Part shown: positions 34,075 to 41,826 of the stretch, in pieces
Layout: every line of letters starts with the position of its first letter
Position numbering within the stretch: the first letter of the stretch is position 1
DNA from: CAYPJE01 sp964410945
Lineage (GTDB): Bacteria; Fidelibacterota; Marinisomatia; Marinisomatales; TCS56
Assembly: GCA_964410945.1 (NCBI GenBank)
Contig: CAYPJE010000017.1
Location: forward strand, 1 to 59,051
DNA: 59,051 nt
Direction: 5' to 3'
The notes under the pieces: generated by a model
Database searches by the model: none
Seen by the model: only the letters and a program-made list of their open reading frames with translations
What the model was told of the DNA's origin: nothing
Made by a program: the position numbers and the translations under genes

Positions 34075-34431
34075 TTGGAATTAGTAATAAAAGAAATCAA
34101 TGAAACGGCAATTGCCGTAGTGAAATCTGAAGAAATCGAAATAAGGTCGGTTCAGGATGCCCTCGATATCCTCGGCAACTGTGATTATCAGGGTGCCCCA
34201 CGGATTATTATTCACGAAGAAAATATTACTGTCGATTTCTTTGATTTAAAGACCGGTCTGGCTGGTGAAATCCTGCAAAAATTCTCCAATTACCGGAAGC
34301 GCCTGGCAGTCATCGGCGTTTTTACTGAATATAAAAGTAAAAGTCTGCAGGATTTCATTTTCGAGTGTAATAAGGCACGCCAAATCAATTTTGTGGACTC
34401 AATGGAAGCAGCCTTGAATAGTTTGACATAA
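34075..34431 (+). CDS. DUF4180 protein
   Basis: A 118-residue soluble protein beginning with TTG 34075. The pattern SVQDALDILGNCDYQGAPRIIIHEENITVDFFDLKTGLAGEILQKFSNYRKRLAVIG followed by KSLQDFIFECNKARQINFVDSMEAAL matches DUF4180, a SpoIIAA-like fold of unknown function. It is similar in size and ending to the STAS-like protein at 24524, though not close in sequence. It lies between the nitrilase and the CRP-like regulator, all in the same direction. Confidence 0.85.
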   Translation: MELVIKEINETAIAVVKSEEIEIRSVQDALDILGNCDYQGAPRIIIHEENITVDFFDLKTGLAGEILQKFSNYRKRLAVIGVFTEYKSKSLQDFIFECNKARQINFVDSMEAALNSLT

Positions 34432-34489
34432 CCAAACAACATCATCATTTGGCAATTATTTCCATCCAGCAAATCAATATAAAATTCAA

Positions 34490-35053
34490 ATGAGACAGTT
34501 GTTCAATTACATTCGGCAGTTTACCGATCTTAATTCCCAAACAGAGGCGGTTATCCGGGAGCTTGCCGAGCCACGGCAATTAGGTAAGAATGAATTTCTG
34601 CTGCGGGAAGGACAACGCTGCAACCACCTGTGGTTCCTCAAATCAGGTATGATAAGAAAATACCATCTGGAGGATGGGGTTGATGTAACGGATTGGATCT
34701 ATTTAGAAAATCAGGTTTTTACATCCACGGAAGCCTATATAAAACAAACTCCAGCCACTGAGTATTTACAGGCTTGTGAAACTGCAGCTGTTATAGGCTT
34801 TTCACGATCGGCTAATCAGGAGTTTGGGAAGTATCCCCAGTTGGAAGATTTTGCAAAAACTCTGATTGAAGAGCAGCTAATCAGTGGAAATACTTTGACC
34901 AGGGATTTCTCACGAATGAGTGCTGGTGAAAAATATAATCTTCTGAAAGAAACCGCCCCTGAATTATTCAATCGTGCCAAGCTTGGGCATATTGCCTCAC
35001 TAATGGGAATAACCCAGGAGACCCTGAGTCGACTCAGAAAGAAAAACTGTTAA
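34490..35053 (+). CDS. CRP/FNR-family transcriptional regulator
   Basis: A 187-residue regulator. The N-terminal cyclic-nucleotide-binding fold is visible (GKNEFLLREGQRCNHLWFLKSGMIRKYHLEDGVDVTDWIYLENQVFTS), followed by a dimer helix and a short C-terminal helix-turn-helix (RAKLGHIASLMGITQETLSRLRKK). There is no FNR-type Cys cluster, and the phosphate-binding cassette of CRP is not evident, so the ligand is unknown. This layout resembles the short Crp-like regulators of Bacteroidota. It may control neighbouring genes such as the nitrilase or DUF4180, but no operator is obvious. Confidence 0.85.
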   Translation: MRQLFNYIRQFTDLNSQTEAVIRELAEPRQLGKNEFLLREGQRCNHLWFLKSGMIRKYHLEDGVDVTDWIYLENQVFTSTEAYIKQTPATEYLQACETAAVIGFSRSANQEFGKYPQLEDFAKTLIEEQLISGNTLTRDFSRMSAGEKYNLLKETAPELFNRAKLGHIASLMGITQETLSRLRKKNC

Positions 35054-35139
35054 TTTTTTGACATATATCAAATGAATTGTGATGGCCAAGCAACTAGCTT
35101 CCGGCCCTGAATCAGTTACAATCCATGGGAATAGAATAA

Positions 35140-35457
35140 ATGAAAACGCCAGTATTTACCGGCCAGTTGCAGGAACTGATCACCCGCGCCCAAAACGGTA
35201 CCGGGATTGATATTGATCATATTGTCAGTCACCTGACCAGTGAAGCCTCTTTTGCCACGACGCGTTACGTGGATTATGCTCTGAGCCTGGTGGAAAATCC
35301 TCAGGGAATTCTGCGGATTGAGTATTACTTATTCCATGGTACTTTAATCCAGCGAAATTACTGTTCCCTGTACTTCAATCGGCTCGGGGAGCGGCAAATC
35401 GTTGAACAGGCCTGCAAATTGGGTCTGATCGACGAACTGCAGGCATATGCAAGGTAA
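35140..35457 (+). CDS. Hypothetical protein
   Basis: A 105-residue soluble protein, mostly helical by appearance, with a pattern DIDHIVSHLTSEASFATTRYVDYALSLVENPQGILRIEYYLFHGTLIQRNYCSLYFNRLGE. The central part reads like a HEAT-like or armadillo-type repeat pair, but I do not recognise the family. It is the last gene before the chimeric gene at 35625 and shows normal codon use for the scaffold. It could be cotranscribed with the CRP-like gene, 86 bases upstream. Confidence 0.55.
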   Translation: MKTPVFTGQLQELITRAQNGTGIDIDHIVSHLTSEASFATTRYVDYALSLVENPQGILRIEYYLFHGTLIQRNYCSLYFNRLGERQIVEQACKLGLIDELQAYAR

Positions 35458-35624
35458 CCACCGCTTTTAAAAGCTGTATTGGGCGGTATACCCAAACCTC
35501 CGCTATTTACATAAATACACTACCCGTAACTCTATTATAATTAAAACAATTTATAATTTTCTGTAAAAGAAGTATTTTATACAAACTAACTTCCGGGTGA
35601 TCAATTTGCAGCTATAAGAAACTA

Positions 35625-36575
35625 ATGGCAGAAACAATTAAACTACCAGATCCGCAGAAAGGCCTCCAGTTTCCCTTGATGGAGGCCTTGGAGAAAAGAC
35701 GAACTACCAGAAAATGGCGGGACACTCCTGTCTCAGACCAGGACATATCCAATATGCTGTGGGCGGCTTGTGGTATAACGAAGAACAGACAGGGAAAGGT
35801 TAAATGTAAGCGCACCGCGCCATCGGCCTGCAACGCCCAGGAAATCAGGGTGTATGTGCTTCTGGAAAAAGGTGTGTTTTTGTACAATGAAGAACATCAT
35901 GAAAGGCATGAAAATATTATCCGGATATTAACAGGATCACGCTATGGATTAACCCGTAGTGAAATTGTAACAAAAAGTAAATTGCTTACCGGAGGCACTC
36001 TTACCTATACTTTAGCGGAACTGGAGCAATCAGAATTTATAACCAGCTACCAACCCCTTTATAAACGTACTAAAGATACAGTTTACCGCCTGACCGATGA
36101 ATACTCATTGTTTTATCTTCGTTTCATTCAGGATAGTAAATCCACCGGGGCCGGAACCTGGATGAGGCAATTTTCTTCCCCATCATATAAAATCTGGTCC
36201 GGTCTGAGTTTTGAATCACTGTGCCTGAAACATCAGCAGCAAATCCGGAAAAGTCTGGGAATTGATGCCATTTTCGCAACGAGTGGAACCTGGCGCTATC
36301 AGGATAATGATTCCGGTGCACAAATCGACCTGCTGATCGACCGGGCAGATAATATTATAAATTTATGCGAAATGAAATTTTATAATGCAGAATTCTCTAT
36401 CACAAAAAGATATGCTGCCGAATTGCGGAACAAAATCGACTTGTTTAGTCGGATCACCAAAACGCGTAAGACAATTCACCCGACACTGATTTCCACCTTC
36501 GGAGTTGCTGAAAACCAATACTTACGTGGATTGATTCAACAAAGCATCACCCTGGATTTATTGTTTGAACCTTAA
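35625..36575 (+). pseudogene. Fusion of a truncated nitroreductase and a DUF234 ATPase C terminus
   Basis: One continuous frame of 316 residues joins two partial proteins. Residues 10-88 are the start of a SagB-type nitroreductase (PLMEALEKRRTTRKWRDTPVSDQDISNMLWAACGI, then RTAPSACNAQEIRVYVLLEKGVFLY); the rest of the FMN domain is missing. From about residue 90 the sequence is the C-terminal half of an archaeal-type AAA ATPase with DUF234: HHERHENIIRILTGSRYGLTRSEIV, YRLTDEYSLFYLRFIQ, GAQIDLLIDRADNIINLCEMKFYNAEF. The P-loop half is missing. The switch is at about nucleotide 35889. Neither half would keep its normal activity, although the DUF234 nuclease-like core (D-E-K) is intact. It could be a natural deletion fusion or a misassembly. 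Confidence 0.85.
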
Positions 36576-36627
36576 ATTATATTCAGCCAAAACGCAGGAT
36601 TATTTCCATATTTGGCTGAATATAATT
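36575..36627. terminator. 17-bp perfect inverted repeat after the fusion gene
   Basis: AATTATATTCAGCCAAA (36575-36591) and TTTGGCTGAATATAATT (36611-36627) pair perfectly around a 19-base spacer, starting at the stop codon of the fusion gene. It could work as a bidirectional terminator, but it could also be a scar of the rearrangement. The next 230 bases to 36860 contain nothing I recognise. Confidence 0.6.
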
Positions 36628-36860
36628 AATTGTTGCTGTTAAAACCAAAACTGGGATCTACTGGTCTTCTGTTTGTAAGCTTTTGCGCAGACAGGCTCAC
36701 CTGACACACCCACCCTGATTTTTCACTTTATAACCAAGGGGTTATTGTGTAAAATTCCACTACAGGTTATGAAACGGATGAATATACTGTTTTGATTGTC
36801 GATTGTACTATGAAATAACGGAATATTTCAGCAAAACAAATACCTAGGGAAATAGTCGCT

Positions 36861-37823
36861 ATGACAAGAATTTATTTAATCCTGTTACTTGCTTTGTATT
36901 TTTTTTTGTCTTGTGATGAAGCGAATGATGAAAACGACATCGGATATAGTAAAACCGACTGTGTGAATATCGAACAAAATTCAAATTGGGCAACTGAAAA
37001 CTTCAAGGAATTCTATACAATCCAGTTCCCGGAATTCTATGAAGGAGCAGGTATGGTTGGATTCGAAGGCAACACGTTCTATAAAAATCGAGACAATAAT
37101 ACAATAATTTTTTCTTACCAATACTGTGGCCCCTTGTGGTGTGAGGACTATGGTGATACCTTATCCTATCCTTTTCCGGATTCTATTATTTATCCCGACC
37201 CCACTGACAGTCCAATCTGGCTGACATCAAGCACAATATTTTGCTCTGATGATGATATTGTCGGTATTTTATATTATAGCGCAGATACAATATCCATTGG
37301 TATTCATTATATGTTGCAGGGCGAATATTACCTTGAAGGATTGCGAATTTCATTTCAGCATACTGAATACCCTGAAGTCGAAAATATCATCCGGACAATA
37401 AAAGCGGTTGCTAGAATTGGGTCGATAGAATATTTTAATGATATTCCAACCAACAATTACTATAATAATGAGATTTTCCAGGGAAACCAGCTTGATGTGT
37501 ACGGCACCTGGAAATGTTTTATGGTTTCCGGTGGTTGGGCCGGTGATGTTAACACTACCGATTTTCACTTCGATTACCTGAAAACCAAGCCCTATGGCAT
37601 CTGGGGTTTCATTGAAGCCGATACGTTGCTTGATTTCGGACGAATAGTAATCGATACGGTTATAGCAGACAATATACCATTGGTAAGGTTTGTTCCAGAT
37701 GACAGTACCAGGCTGATATTGTATGATCTGGAAAAATATCTCTATTTGTTTGGACATGACACATTAGTGTTGGAAGCACCCTGCTGCGACCGTTACAACT
37801 ATCATTTTTTACGGGAGGAATAG
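36861..37823 (+). CDS. Lipoprotein of unknown function
   Basis: A 320-residue protein with a lipoprotein signal (MTRIYLILLLALYFFLSC, lipobox FLSC, Cys18). The mature part is acidic and rich in Tyr, Phe and Asp, with several Cys (CGPLWC, CC near the C terminus) that could form disulfides in the periplasm. No catalytic or binding motif is recognised. It stands alone on the plus strand and is convergent with the mobA operon. The composition is typical of the surface lipoproteins of FCB bacteria. Confidence 0.6.
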   Translation: MTRIYLILLLALYFFLSCDEANDENDIGYSKTDCVNIEQNSNWATENFKEFYTIQFPEFYEGAGMVGFEGNTFYKNRDNNTIIFSYQYCGPLWCEDYGDTLSYPFPDSIIYPDPTDSPIWLTSSTIFCSDDDIVGILYYSADTISIGIHYMLQGEYYLEGLRISFQHTEYPEVENIIRTIKAVARIGSIEYFNDIPTNNYYNNEIFQGNQLDVYGTWKCFMVSGGWAGDVNTTDFHFDYLKTKPYGIWGFIEADTLLDFGRIVIDTVIADNIPLVRFVPDDSTRLILYDLEKYLYLFGHDTLVLEAPCCDRYNYHFLREE

Positions 37824-37947
37824 CGTCCGTAGGTATTGGACACAGAGCCATTGTTTTAACGGAGGTTGACCCAGATATATTTACAATGCATGGGACAAAA
37901 TGTTTTACCCGGTGGATTCCATTTTGAAGTGCGATAGTTAAATTTAT

Positions 37948-38484
37948 TTATACCAAATCCCCCACCCGATTCACATTTAAAAATTTTTCTTTATCACTGA
38001 ACTGAACCGATTTGTAGTTTACCGTCTTCACGATCCGGTGCAGGGCCGGGTCATTGGCGGCCAGCTTTTCCTCGAGCAATGTTGACAGTGACTTATGATG
38101 GAAGCCACAGGTGTATTGCAGGTACCCGTCAACTTCAGGAAGCACGATTTGAGATTCATCGTCTAATTTTTCCACCAAACGGTTCAACACCGCTGCATCC
38201 ACTCCAGGCATATCACAGGCCATAATGAAAGCCCATTCGTCAGGGCAATGCCGCAAAGCAGTAACGATACCAGTAAGGGGATTCTGCCGGTCGGAGATAT
38301 CCTTGATAAACGGCAGCTCACCATAAGCCTGTTTCCCAACCTGATAAACATTAGGAAATACCCCAATCAGGTTCCCGGCCACGATCTCCAGCATCGTCCG
38401 TTCACCGATCTTGGCGATGCACTTGGGACTTCCGAAACGCCGGCTGTGTCCCCCGGTTAATATGTATGCATGGTCAGGCTTCAT
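37948..38484 (-). CDS. mobA: Molybdenum cofactor guanylyltransferase MobA
   Basis: MobA transfers GMP to molybdopterin to form the guanine dinucleotide cofactor. I set the start at ATG 38484 (MKPDHAYILTGGHSRRFG) because it overlaps the upstream gene's stop by 11 bases and begins the nucleotidyltransferase signature (TGGHSRRFGSPK, about residues 10-21, the counterpart of GG-S-RMG-DK). DMPGVDAAVLNRLV is the metal-binding region near residue 91. It is the last gene of a minus-strand operon that starts with yjbQ. It could serve the PsrA-like enzyme at 25557, which needs bis-MGD. The fused NTPase upstream may take the place of MobB. Confidence 0.87.
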   Translation of the reverse strand: MKPDHAYILTGGHSRRFGSPKCIAKIGERTMLEIVAGNLIGVFPNVYQVGKQAYGELPFIKDISDRQNPLTGIVTALRHCPDEWAFIMACDMPGVDAAVLNRLVEKLDDESQIVLPEVDGYLQYTCGFHHKSLSTLLEEKLAANDPALHRIVKTVNYKSVQFSDKEKFLNVNRVGDLV

Positions 38485-39589
38485 CCAGCAGAACATAGTA
38501 ACGCCGCCAGCTATGAATTTGGGGCAGATTGGCGGCCAGAAAATCATCCAGTTCCACCAGCAAGGATTTGCGCAGTCCGATAATCAATTTCCCTCTGAAA
38601 ATACTGTCCAGCTCCTTCAAGGCCGGATAGAACCCCTGATAATTGAATTCGAAGATGCCAACTTCGTCTACCAGAAGCCAATCCGTTCTCAACCGGGACA
38701 AGTGCTGGGAACCCCAGGCCATTACAGCAGGATCCATGTAATAGTTTTCCGTCTCCACTCCCAGCATGATGGGCTCCATCTTCCCCGCCACCCGTGTTTC
38801 ACCTGCCACCATTTCGACCATTTCCAACTGCCATTTATCGGCCGTGATATACTTCCGTCGGGTGAGGATGCCATCGGCATTAATCTTATTGTTTTGGAGC
38901 TCCTGATATAGTTGTTCCAGCCAACTGGTCTTGCCGCTGCCCGGCCCTCCGGTCACAATTACCAGCACCGGTTGTTCCATCAATCGGAGTTTTTCAATAA
39001 CCGCACTGGGATCAGCCGCCATCCTTGGCCGGAACGGATTTTCCAACCGCCGGGCCAGGCGAATCAGATCGGCAAACAGGTTCCCAACACGATCCAGCAC
39101 CTTTCCGGGATGGAAAATATTGAACAGCCGCCAGTCCCGGTCACGGAAGCGGCTATTGAGGATATGTCGCGCATTGGGAATGATCTCACGGGAAAGATCG
39201 TAAAGCGTAGTGAAATTCTTTCCACCGTATTTTGACAGGTACCCGGCGAATTTTTCACTGTCTAAATTAACAGTCAGCACCTGGACCAGCAGAAAGATCA
39301 CGATTCCTCGCAGGGCCATCAGGGTGGTCTGGGCCAGTTTTTCACTGCTGTAGCTGATCCCCAGAAAGCTGCTGTCCTGCAGGCCGGCGAAGACCGGCAC
39401 AATTACCACCAGCAGGATGATCGCCAGCCAGAAGCGCAGAAAACGCAGCGGCCGGACAGTATCGGCAAATGTTATTCCCAGCAGGATTAGCGCCCCGGCG
39501 GTGATTAAATAGGGCGATGATTTCAGCCAGTAAATGGCTGTAACCAACACCAGTGCCAGCCAAAATCGTTTCGAGGTTAAAAGGGTCAA
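38474..39589 (-). CDS. EcfT/CbiQ-like membrane domain fused to a THEP1-like NTPase
   Basis: A 371-residue fusion. Residues about 8-108 contain four hydrophobic segments in the style of ECF-transporter T components, followed by a charged region (SREIIPNARHILNSRFRDRDWRLFN, about 133-157) like the coupling helices of CbiQ. Residues about 207-371 are a P-loop NTPase of the THEP1/NTPase_1 kind: Walker A GGPGSGKTS (214-222) and LLVDEVGIFEFNYQGF (305-320). I know of neither part fused this way. In the operon the fusion follows an S-component-like protein and precedes mobA. It could be an energising unit of an uptake system or a MobB-like cofactor protein; neither is shown. Confidence 0.7.
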   Translation of the reverse strand: MTLLTSKRFWLALVLVTAIYWLKSSPYLITAGALILLGITFADTVRPLRFLRFWLAIILLVVIVPVFAGLQDSSFLGISYSSEKLAQTTLMALRGIVIFLLVQVLTVNLDSEKFAGYLSKYGGKNFTTLYDLSREIIPNARHILNSRFRDRDWRLFNIFHPGKVLDRVGNLFADLIRLARRLENPFRPRMAADPSAVIEKLRLMEQPVLVIVTGGPGSGKTSWLEQLYQELQNNKINADGILTRRKYITADKWQLEMVEMVAGETRVAGKMEPIMLGVETENYYMDPAVMAWGSQHLSRLRTDWLLVDEVGIFEFNYQGFYPALKELDSIFRGKLIIGLRKSLLVELDDFLAANLPQIHSWRRYYVLLDEA

Positions 39590-39590
39590 A

Positions 39591-40175
39591 TCAGTCAGTT
39601 TCCAGGGCAGTTTTTATCCGGTTCCGCAAAAGCCAGGCCAGCAGAGCGCCCAGCAGGCCGAAGAACAGGTGGATCAGCACATAGACTATCAATAGCCACC
39701 AGCCAAGGGGCAATCCCACGGCCTGGGAAAAACCCTCCGCCGTTTCCAGGATTACCGGCACAAAACTGGCACCGAACAGGATCGATTTGGTAATAATATT
39801 CTGGATCAACGGGTAGATACCGACCATAATACCGGACAGCATAAATCCGGCCAGGCCGACGCCCATTGTAGACAGGATCACCTCAACGATCACACCTTCC
39901 ATGACGATACCGATGAATGGTCCCAGCTTGATGGTACTGAAACCGATCATTTTTATCGCTCCGGCGATCAGGGCCATCAGCACGCTACTGCCACGGACGT
40001 TATTATAACACCGTGCAACCAGCAGGATCACCAGTCCGGTGGCGGAGACAATCGATCCGGACAATGGAATTCGCAGGGCATGGAGGATCGTTCCCAGCGA
40101 TGCCTCTACCAGCCCCCAGAAGGTGCCGAAAACAGCGATGTAAACCAGGGTCCGGCGGTCCAGGTCAGGCATCAT
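39591..40175 (-). CDS. ECF S-component-like membrane protein
   Basis: A 194-residue integral membrane protein with about six helices, beginning YIAVFGTFWGLVEASLGTILHALRIPLSG and containing VLMALIAGAIKMIGFSTIKLGPFIGIVMEGVIVEVILSTMG. The size, helix count and the alanine/glycine-rich helix 1 fit substrate-binding (S) components of ECF transporters, which capture vitamins or metal ions. It is separated from the EcfT/NTPase fusion by one base and overlaps yjbQ by four, so the operon is tight. The ligand is unknown; a molybdenum- or cofactor-related one is suggested only by mobA. Confidence 0.6.
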   Translation of the reverse strand: MMPDLDRRTLVYIAVFGTFWGLVEASLGTILHALRIPLSGSIVSATGLVILLVARCYNNVRGSSVLMALIAGAIKMIGFSTIKLGPFIGIVMEGVIVEVILSTMGVGLAGFMLSGIMVGIYPLIQNIITKSILFGASFVPVILETAEGFSQAVGLPLGWWLLIVYVLIHLFFGLLGALLAWLLRNRIKTALETD

Positions 40176-40591
40176 TCACCAATGATTTTCACCAGAACAC
40201 GCTTGTTCCGGCGGCCGTCAAACTCGCCATAGAAAATCTGTTCCCAGGTTCCGAAATGGAGCCGGCCTTCGGTGACGGCCACGACCACCTCGCGGCCCAT
40301 GATCTGCCGTTTATGATGGGCATCGCCGTTGTCCTCCCCGGTACGGTTGTGCTCATAGCGGCTGATCGGAGCATGGGGGGCCAGCTCCTCCAGCCATTTT
40401 TTGTAATCACGGTGGAGGCCTGATTCGTCATCGTTAATGAATACCGAAGCGGTTATATGCATGGCATTCACCAGACAGAGTCCCTCCTGAATGCCGCTCT
40501 CCCGCAGGGCCTGTTCCACATCGGTAGTGATATTTACAAAATCCATCCGCTCCGGGATGGTGAACCATAATTCCTTGTGATACGATTTCAT
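40172..40591 (-). CDS. yjbQ: YjbQ/UPF0047 family protein
   Basis: A 139-residue protein of the YjbQ (UPF0047, TIGR00149) family. Diagnostic features: LCLVNAMHITASVFINDDESGLHRDYKKWLEELAP, YEHNRTGEDNGDAHHKRQIMGREVVVAVTEGRLHFGTWEQIFYGEFDGRRNKRVLVKIIG, with the conserved His and Glu residues that bind metal in structures. Some members have thiamine phosphate synthase-like activity, but a general role is not established. It is the first gene of the minus-strand operon and overlaps the next gene by four bases. Confidence 0.93.
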   Translation of the reverse strand: MKSYHKELWFTIPERMDFVNITTDVEQALRESGIQEGLCLVNAMHITASVFINDDESGLHRDYKKWLEELAPHAPISRYEHNRTGEDNGDAHHKRQIMGREVVVAVTEGRLHFGTWEQIFYGEFDGRRNKRVLVKIIGE

Positions 40592-40774
40592 TTTTTATCC
40601 TGATAATTACCGGTGGAATTTACATCGCGGACTGGATAAACCGTTGAAGCGGTTAATCTACAACTGATAATATTTAATCCCATGGCTGAAGCCATTGGCT
40701 ACTAATAGAGTGCTCTAGGTAAACTACCCCAAATTTTTCAATTTGCTTCACCAGTTTCCATGACCAAAATAGAT
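40592..40774. other. Spacer upstream of yjbQ
   Basis: This AT-rich spacer presumably holds the yjbQ operon promoter, but I cannot assign boxes. Together with the inverted-repeat element that follows, it makes a 350-base gene-free stretch. Confidence 0.3.
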
Positions 40775-40940
40775 GAGTCATTCCGAACATCAGTATAGCT
40801 GATGGAGGAATCTACTTTAGCAGGCAGGGATCAGTGCAATTATAGCTCTGGAAACGTTAAGATAGTAATTAGACTTCGAAATCGAATAGTGTATCATAAA
40901 TGTAGATTTCTCATCCCGATCGATCAGGATTCGAAATGAC
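40775..40940. repeat. Inverted-repeat element in the cupin/yjbQ spacer
   Basis: Left arm GAGTCATTCCGAAC...GGAATCTAC (40775-40815) and right arm GTAGATTTCTC...TTCGAAATGAC (40902-40940) are imperfect inverted copies about 40 bases long. A perfect small hairpin CATCAG-TATAG-CTGATG (40788-40804) is nested in the left arm. It looks like a nonautonomous miniature element; no transposase is present. Confidence 0.6.
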
Positions 40941-40943
40941 CGA

Positions 40944-41285
40944 TTATTTCTTTACCATCACCAGCAGCATTTTAAAGCGTTCCGGAGCCCTGACAGCATG
41001 GGGATGGTTGGCCGGCATTTCAATTTTTTCGCCGGCGGTAACAATATTGGAACCACCATCGATAATTATATCGGCCTGTCCCTCCAGGACATGGACGACA
41101 GCATCATAGGGGGTTGTATGCTCGCTGATACTCTGCTCCTGGTCAAAGGCAAACAAACTGGCCATTCCGGTTTCATTCTTGAACAGTGATTGACTCACGA
41201 TTGACTCAACCTGATAATCAATCGTGGCGCATAATCCCTCAAAATCCAGATCGGTTAAGAATTCACCAATTTTTTGATCCGACAT
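40944..41285 (-). CDS. Cupin-domain protein
   Basis: A 113-residue single-domain cupin. EHTTPYDAVVHVLEGQADIIIDGG resembles the first metal-binding motif and EMPANHPHAVRAPERFKMLLVMV the second. His residues are present in both, so a metal site is plausible, but the first motif lacks the usual HxH pair. It is the last gene of a four-gene minus-strand operon with an Rrf2 regulator, a DUF438-hemerythrin protein and a DUF2249 protein, two bases after the latter. In such operons cupins are usually assumed to be stress-related; the function is unproven. Confidence 0.85.
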   Translation of the reverse strand: MSDQKIGEFLTDLDFEGLCATIDYQVESIVSQSLFKNETGMASLFAFDQEQSISEHTTPYDAVVHVLEGQADIIIDGGSNIVTAGEKIEMPANHPHAVRAPERFKMLLVMVKK

Positions 41286-41286
41286 A

Positions 41287-41826
41287 TCATTCTCCAGCCT
41301 TCAGAAAATAATTATGAAACAGTCCTTCTTCATCACAGCTGCTCCAACCGGGGTAATCCTCCTGTCGCAGGCGCTCGATCAACGGCTCGGGCAAAAACGG
41401 AGTTATCAGTTCAAATATTTCCCCACCGCTGAGTTTAGTCATGCCCTCGAAAACCGCCATCAGCGGATGCCCGCCATTTGCCAGCAGTTCCCGTGCATCC
41501 AGCGTTGTTCTCACCAATTTGGACTGAAACCAGACCGGAGCAGTCGCATCGCTGTCGAAGGCCACACCGGTAACCGCACCGGCCCGCGAACGCAACTCAC
41601 TGACTATTTTCAACACCGGCTGCTCCAGATTATCAGCCAGCTGCTGTAAGGTAACGGCACTGGCAATTGTATTAAACAGATCAGTCCCCTGCACATCCTG
41701 CAATTCAGGCGCATATTCCATCAGTTGTATTCTCAGTTCCGGATAATTTTCCAGAAAATCAATCACCGTCATTGCCGGTGTTATTGGTTGACGGTGAATA
41801 AAATCACCTGTTGCGCAACCACTCAT
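41287..41826 (-). CDS. DUF1858-DUF2249 protein
   Basis: A 179-residue protein. Residues about 13-75 resemble DUF1858 (PAMTVIDFLENYPELRIQLMEYAPEL). The C-terminal region is DUF2249: TLDARELLANGGHPLMAVFEGMTKLSGGEIFELITPFLPEPLIERLRQEDYPGWSS. Both domains occur with DUF438/hemerythrin proteins and Rrf2 regulators in operons linked to nitric oxide or redox stress. A third domain-like segment (ELRSRAGAVTGVAF) lies between them. The start overlaps the previous gene by 4 bases, so they are coupled. The single conserved Cys near the C terminus (SSCDEEG) is unexplained. Confidence 0.8.
   Translation of the reverse strand: MSGCATGDFIHRQPITPAMTVIDFLENYPELRIQLMEYAPELQDVQGTDLFNTIASAVTLQQLADNLEQPVLKIVSELRSRAGAVTGVAFDSDATAPVWFQSKLVRTTLDARELLANGGHPLMAVFEGMTKLSGGEIFELITPFLPEPLIERLRQEDYPGWSSCDEEGLFHNYFLKAGE

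Noticed and set aside
38485..38547. Upstream 21-codon extension of mobA
   Set aside because: The first residues do not match MobA N termini, whereas the ATG at 38484 does and gives the overlap usual in this operon.
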